Origin: Reyranella sp.
Lineage (GTDB): Bacteria; Pseudomonadota; Alphaproteobacteria; Reyranellales; Reyranellaceae
Reading direction: 5' to 3'
Assembly: GCA_021732965.1 (NCBI GenBank)
Contig: JAKFVZ010000133.1
Location: 1-5,531, forward strand
DNA: 5,531 nucleotides
In this document: one piece after another, positions 5,184-5,531 of the stretch
Layout: each line of letters begins with the position of its first letter
How positions within the stretch are numbered: the first letter of the stretch is position 1
Made by a program: the position numbers and the translations under genes
The notes under the pieces: model-generated
What the model was told of the DNA's origin: nothing
Databases searched by the model: none
Seen by the model: the letters and a program-made list of their open reading frames with translations, nothing else

Positions 5184-5531
5184 ATGACAATCCGCTTCGA
5201 CAATCGCGTCGCCATCGTCACCGGCGCGGGCAACGGCCTCGGCCGCGCGCATGCGCTCCTGCTGGCCAGCCGCGGCGCCAAGGTGGTCGTGAACGATCCG
5301 GGCGGCGCGGTCGATGGGAAGGGCGGCGGTCACGCCGCGGCCGACAAGGTGGTGGACGAGATCAAGGCGGCGGGCGGCCAGGCCGTCGCCAATTACGATT
5401 CGGTCGCCGAGGCCGCGACGGCCGCCAACATCGTGAAGACCGCCGTCGATGCCTTCGGCACGGTCGACATCGTGGTGAACAACGCGGGCGTGCTGCGCGA
5501 CAAGACCTTCCACAACATGACGACCGAGGAT
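5184..5531 (+). CDS. Short-chain dehydrogenase, MFE-2-like (3R)-3-hydroxyacyl-CoA dehydrogenase; 3' end outside window
   Basis: The first 116 residues of a classical short-chain dehydrogenase/reductase. The Rossmann start IVTGAGNGLGR has the TGxxxGxG cofactor motif at 13-20, Asp38 at the end of the second strand (VVVNDPGG) favours NAD over NADP, and NNAG is at 99-102. The long loop after NDPGG rich in Gly/Lys, then AADKVVDEIKAAGGQAVANYDSV (from about 52) and NNAGVLRDKTF, closely resemble the dehydrogenase half of peroxisomal multifunctional enzyme 2 (HSD17B4/Fox2) and its free-standing bacterial relatives. Those oxidise (3R)-3-hydroxyacyl-CoA to the 3-keto product, the substrate for a thiolase, which matches the gene 9 bases upstream. 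The catalytic Ser and YxxxK lie beyond the window, so activity and total length (about 300 residues if single-domain, more if fused to a hydratase) cannot be checked here. Confidence 0.92.
   Translation, partial: MTIRFDNRVAIVTGAGNGLGRAHALLLASRGAKVVVNDPGGAVDGKGGGHAAADKVVDEIKAAGGQAVANYDSVAEAATAANIVKTAVDAFGTVDIVVNNAGVLRDKTFHNMTTED

Overview
The window is a GC-rich, gene-dense piece of bacterial chromosome. Codon use (strong G/C third positions), the tight packing and the mix of families (RidA-like proteins, EthD, a winged-helix/hydrolase fusion, an SCP-x-type thiolase and an MFE-2-type dehydrogenase) suggest an alphaproteobacterium of the Hyphomicrobiales or Rhodospirillales kind. That assignment is inference from style, not from a marker gene. 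No RNA gene, insertion sequence, CRISPR array or phage gene was seen.

Layout. Bases 1-746 hold two tandem plus-strand genes for small RidA-family (YjgF/YER057c/UK114) proteins, about 54% identical to each other. The first is complete except for the first two bases of its probable ATG. A clear intrinsic terminator follows at 763-790. Facing them on the minus strand (822-2015, possibly to 2045) is an unusual one-protein regulator with an N-terminal OmpR/CadC-type winged helix fused to an alpha/beta-hydrolase domain with an intact Ser-Asp-His triad. It is divergent from a small EthD-family gene (2126-2437), and the space between them carries a perfect 8-bp inverted repeat (2087-2107) that is a candidate operator or leader hairpin. 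Convergent with the EthD gene, only 11 bases away, is a minus-strand FAD-linked oxidase of the D-lactate dehydrogenase/GlcD type (2449-3852). It is divergent, across 71 bases, from a plus-strand pair: an SCP-x-type thiolase (3924-5174) and, 9 bases later, the first 116 codons of a short-chain dehydrogenase resembling the (3R)-hydroxyacyl-CoA dehydrogenase part of peroxisomal multifunctional enzyme 2 (5184 to the window end).

How the genes may work together. The thiolase and dehydrogenase form a compact operon fitting beta-oxidation-like breakdown of an acyl-CoA (fatty, branched, steroid or aromatic side chain), and the divergent FAD oxidase may oxidise a 2-hydroxy acid feeding or leaving such a pathway. 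The EthD protein and the RidA-like proteins are small accessory families often found beside catabolic genes. RidA-type proteins hydrolyse reactive enamine/imine intermediates, while the exact activity of EthD is unresolved. The winged-helix hydrolase is the best candidate local regulator and could sense a substrate through its hydrolase fold. No single pathway can be named from this window alone. The points most worth a second look are the DNA-binding/hydrolase fusion with its palindrome, and the thiolase, which keeps the nucleophilic cysteine and GHP histidine but lacks a cysteine at both usual positions for the second catalytic cysteine.
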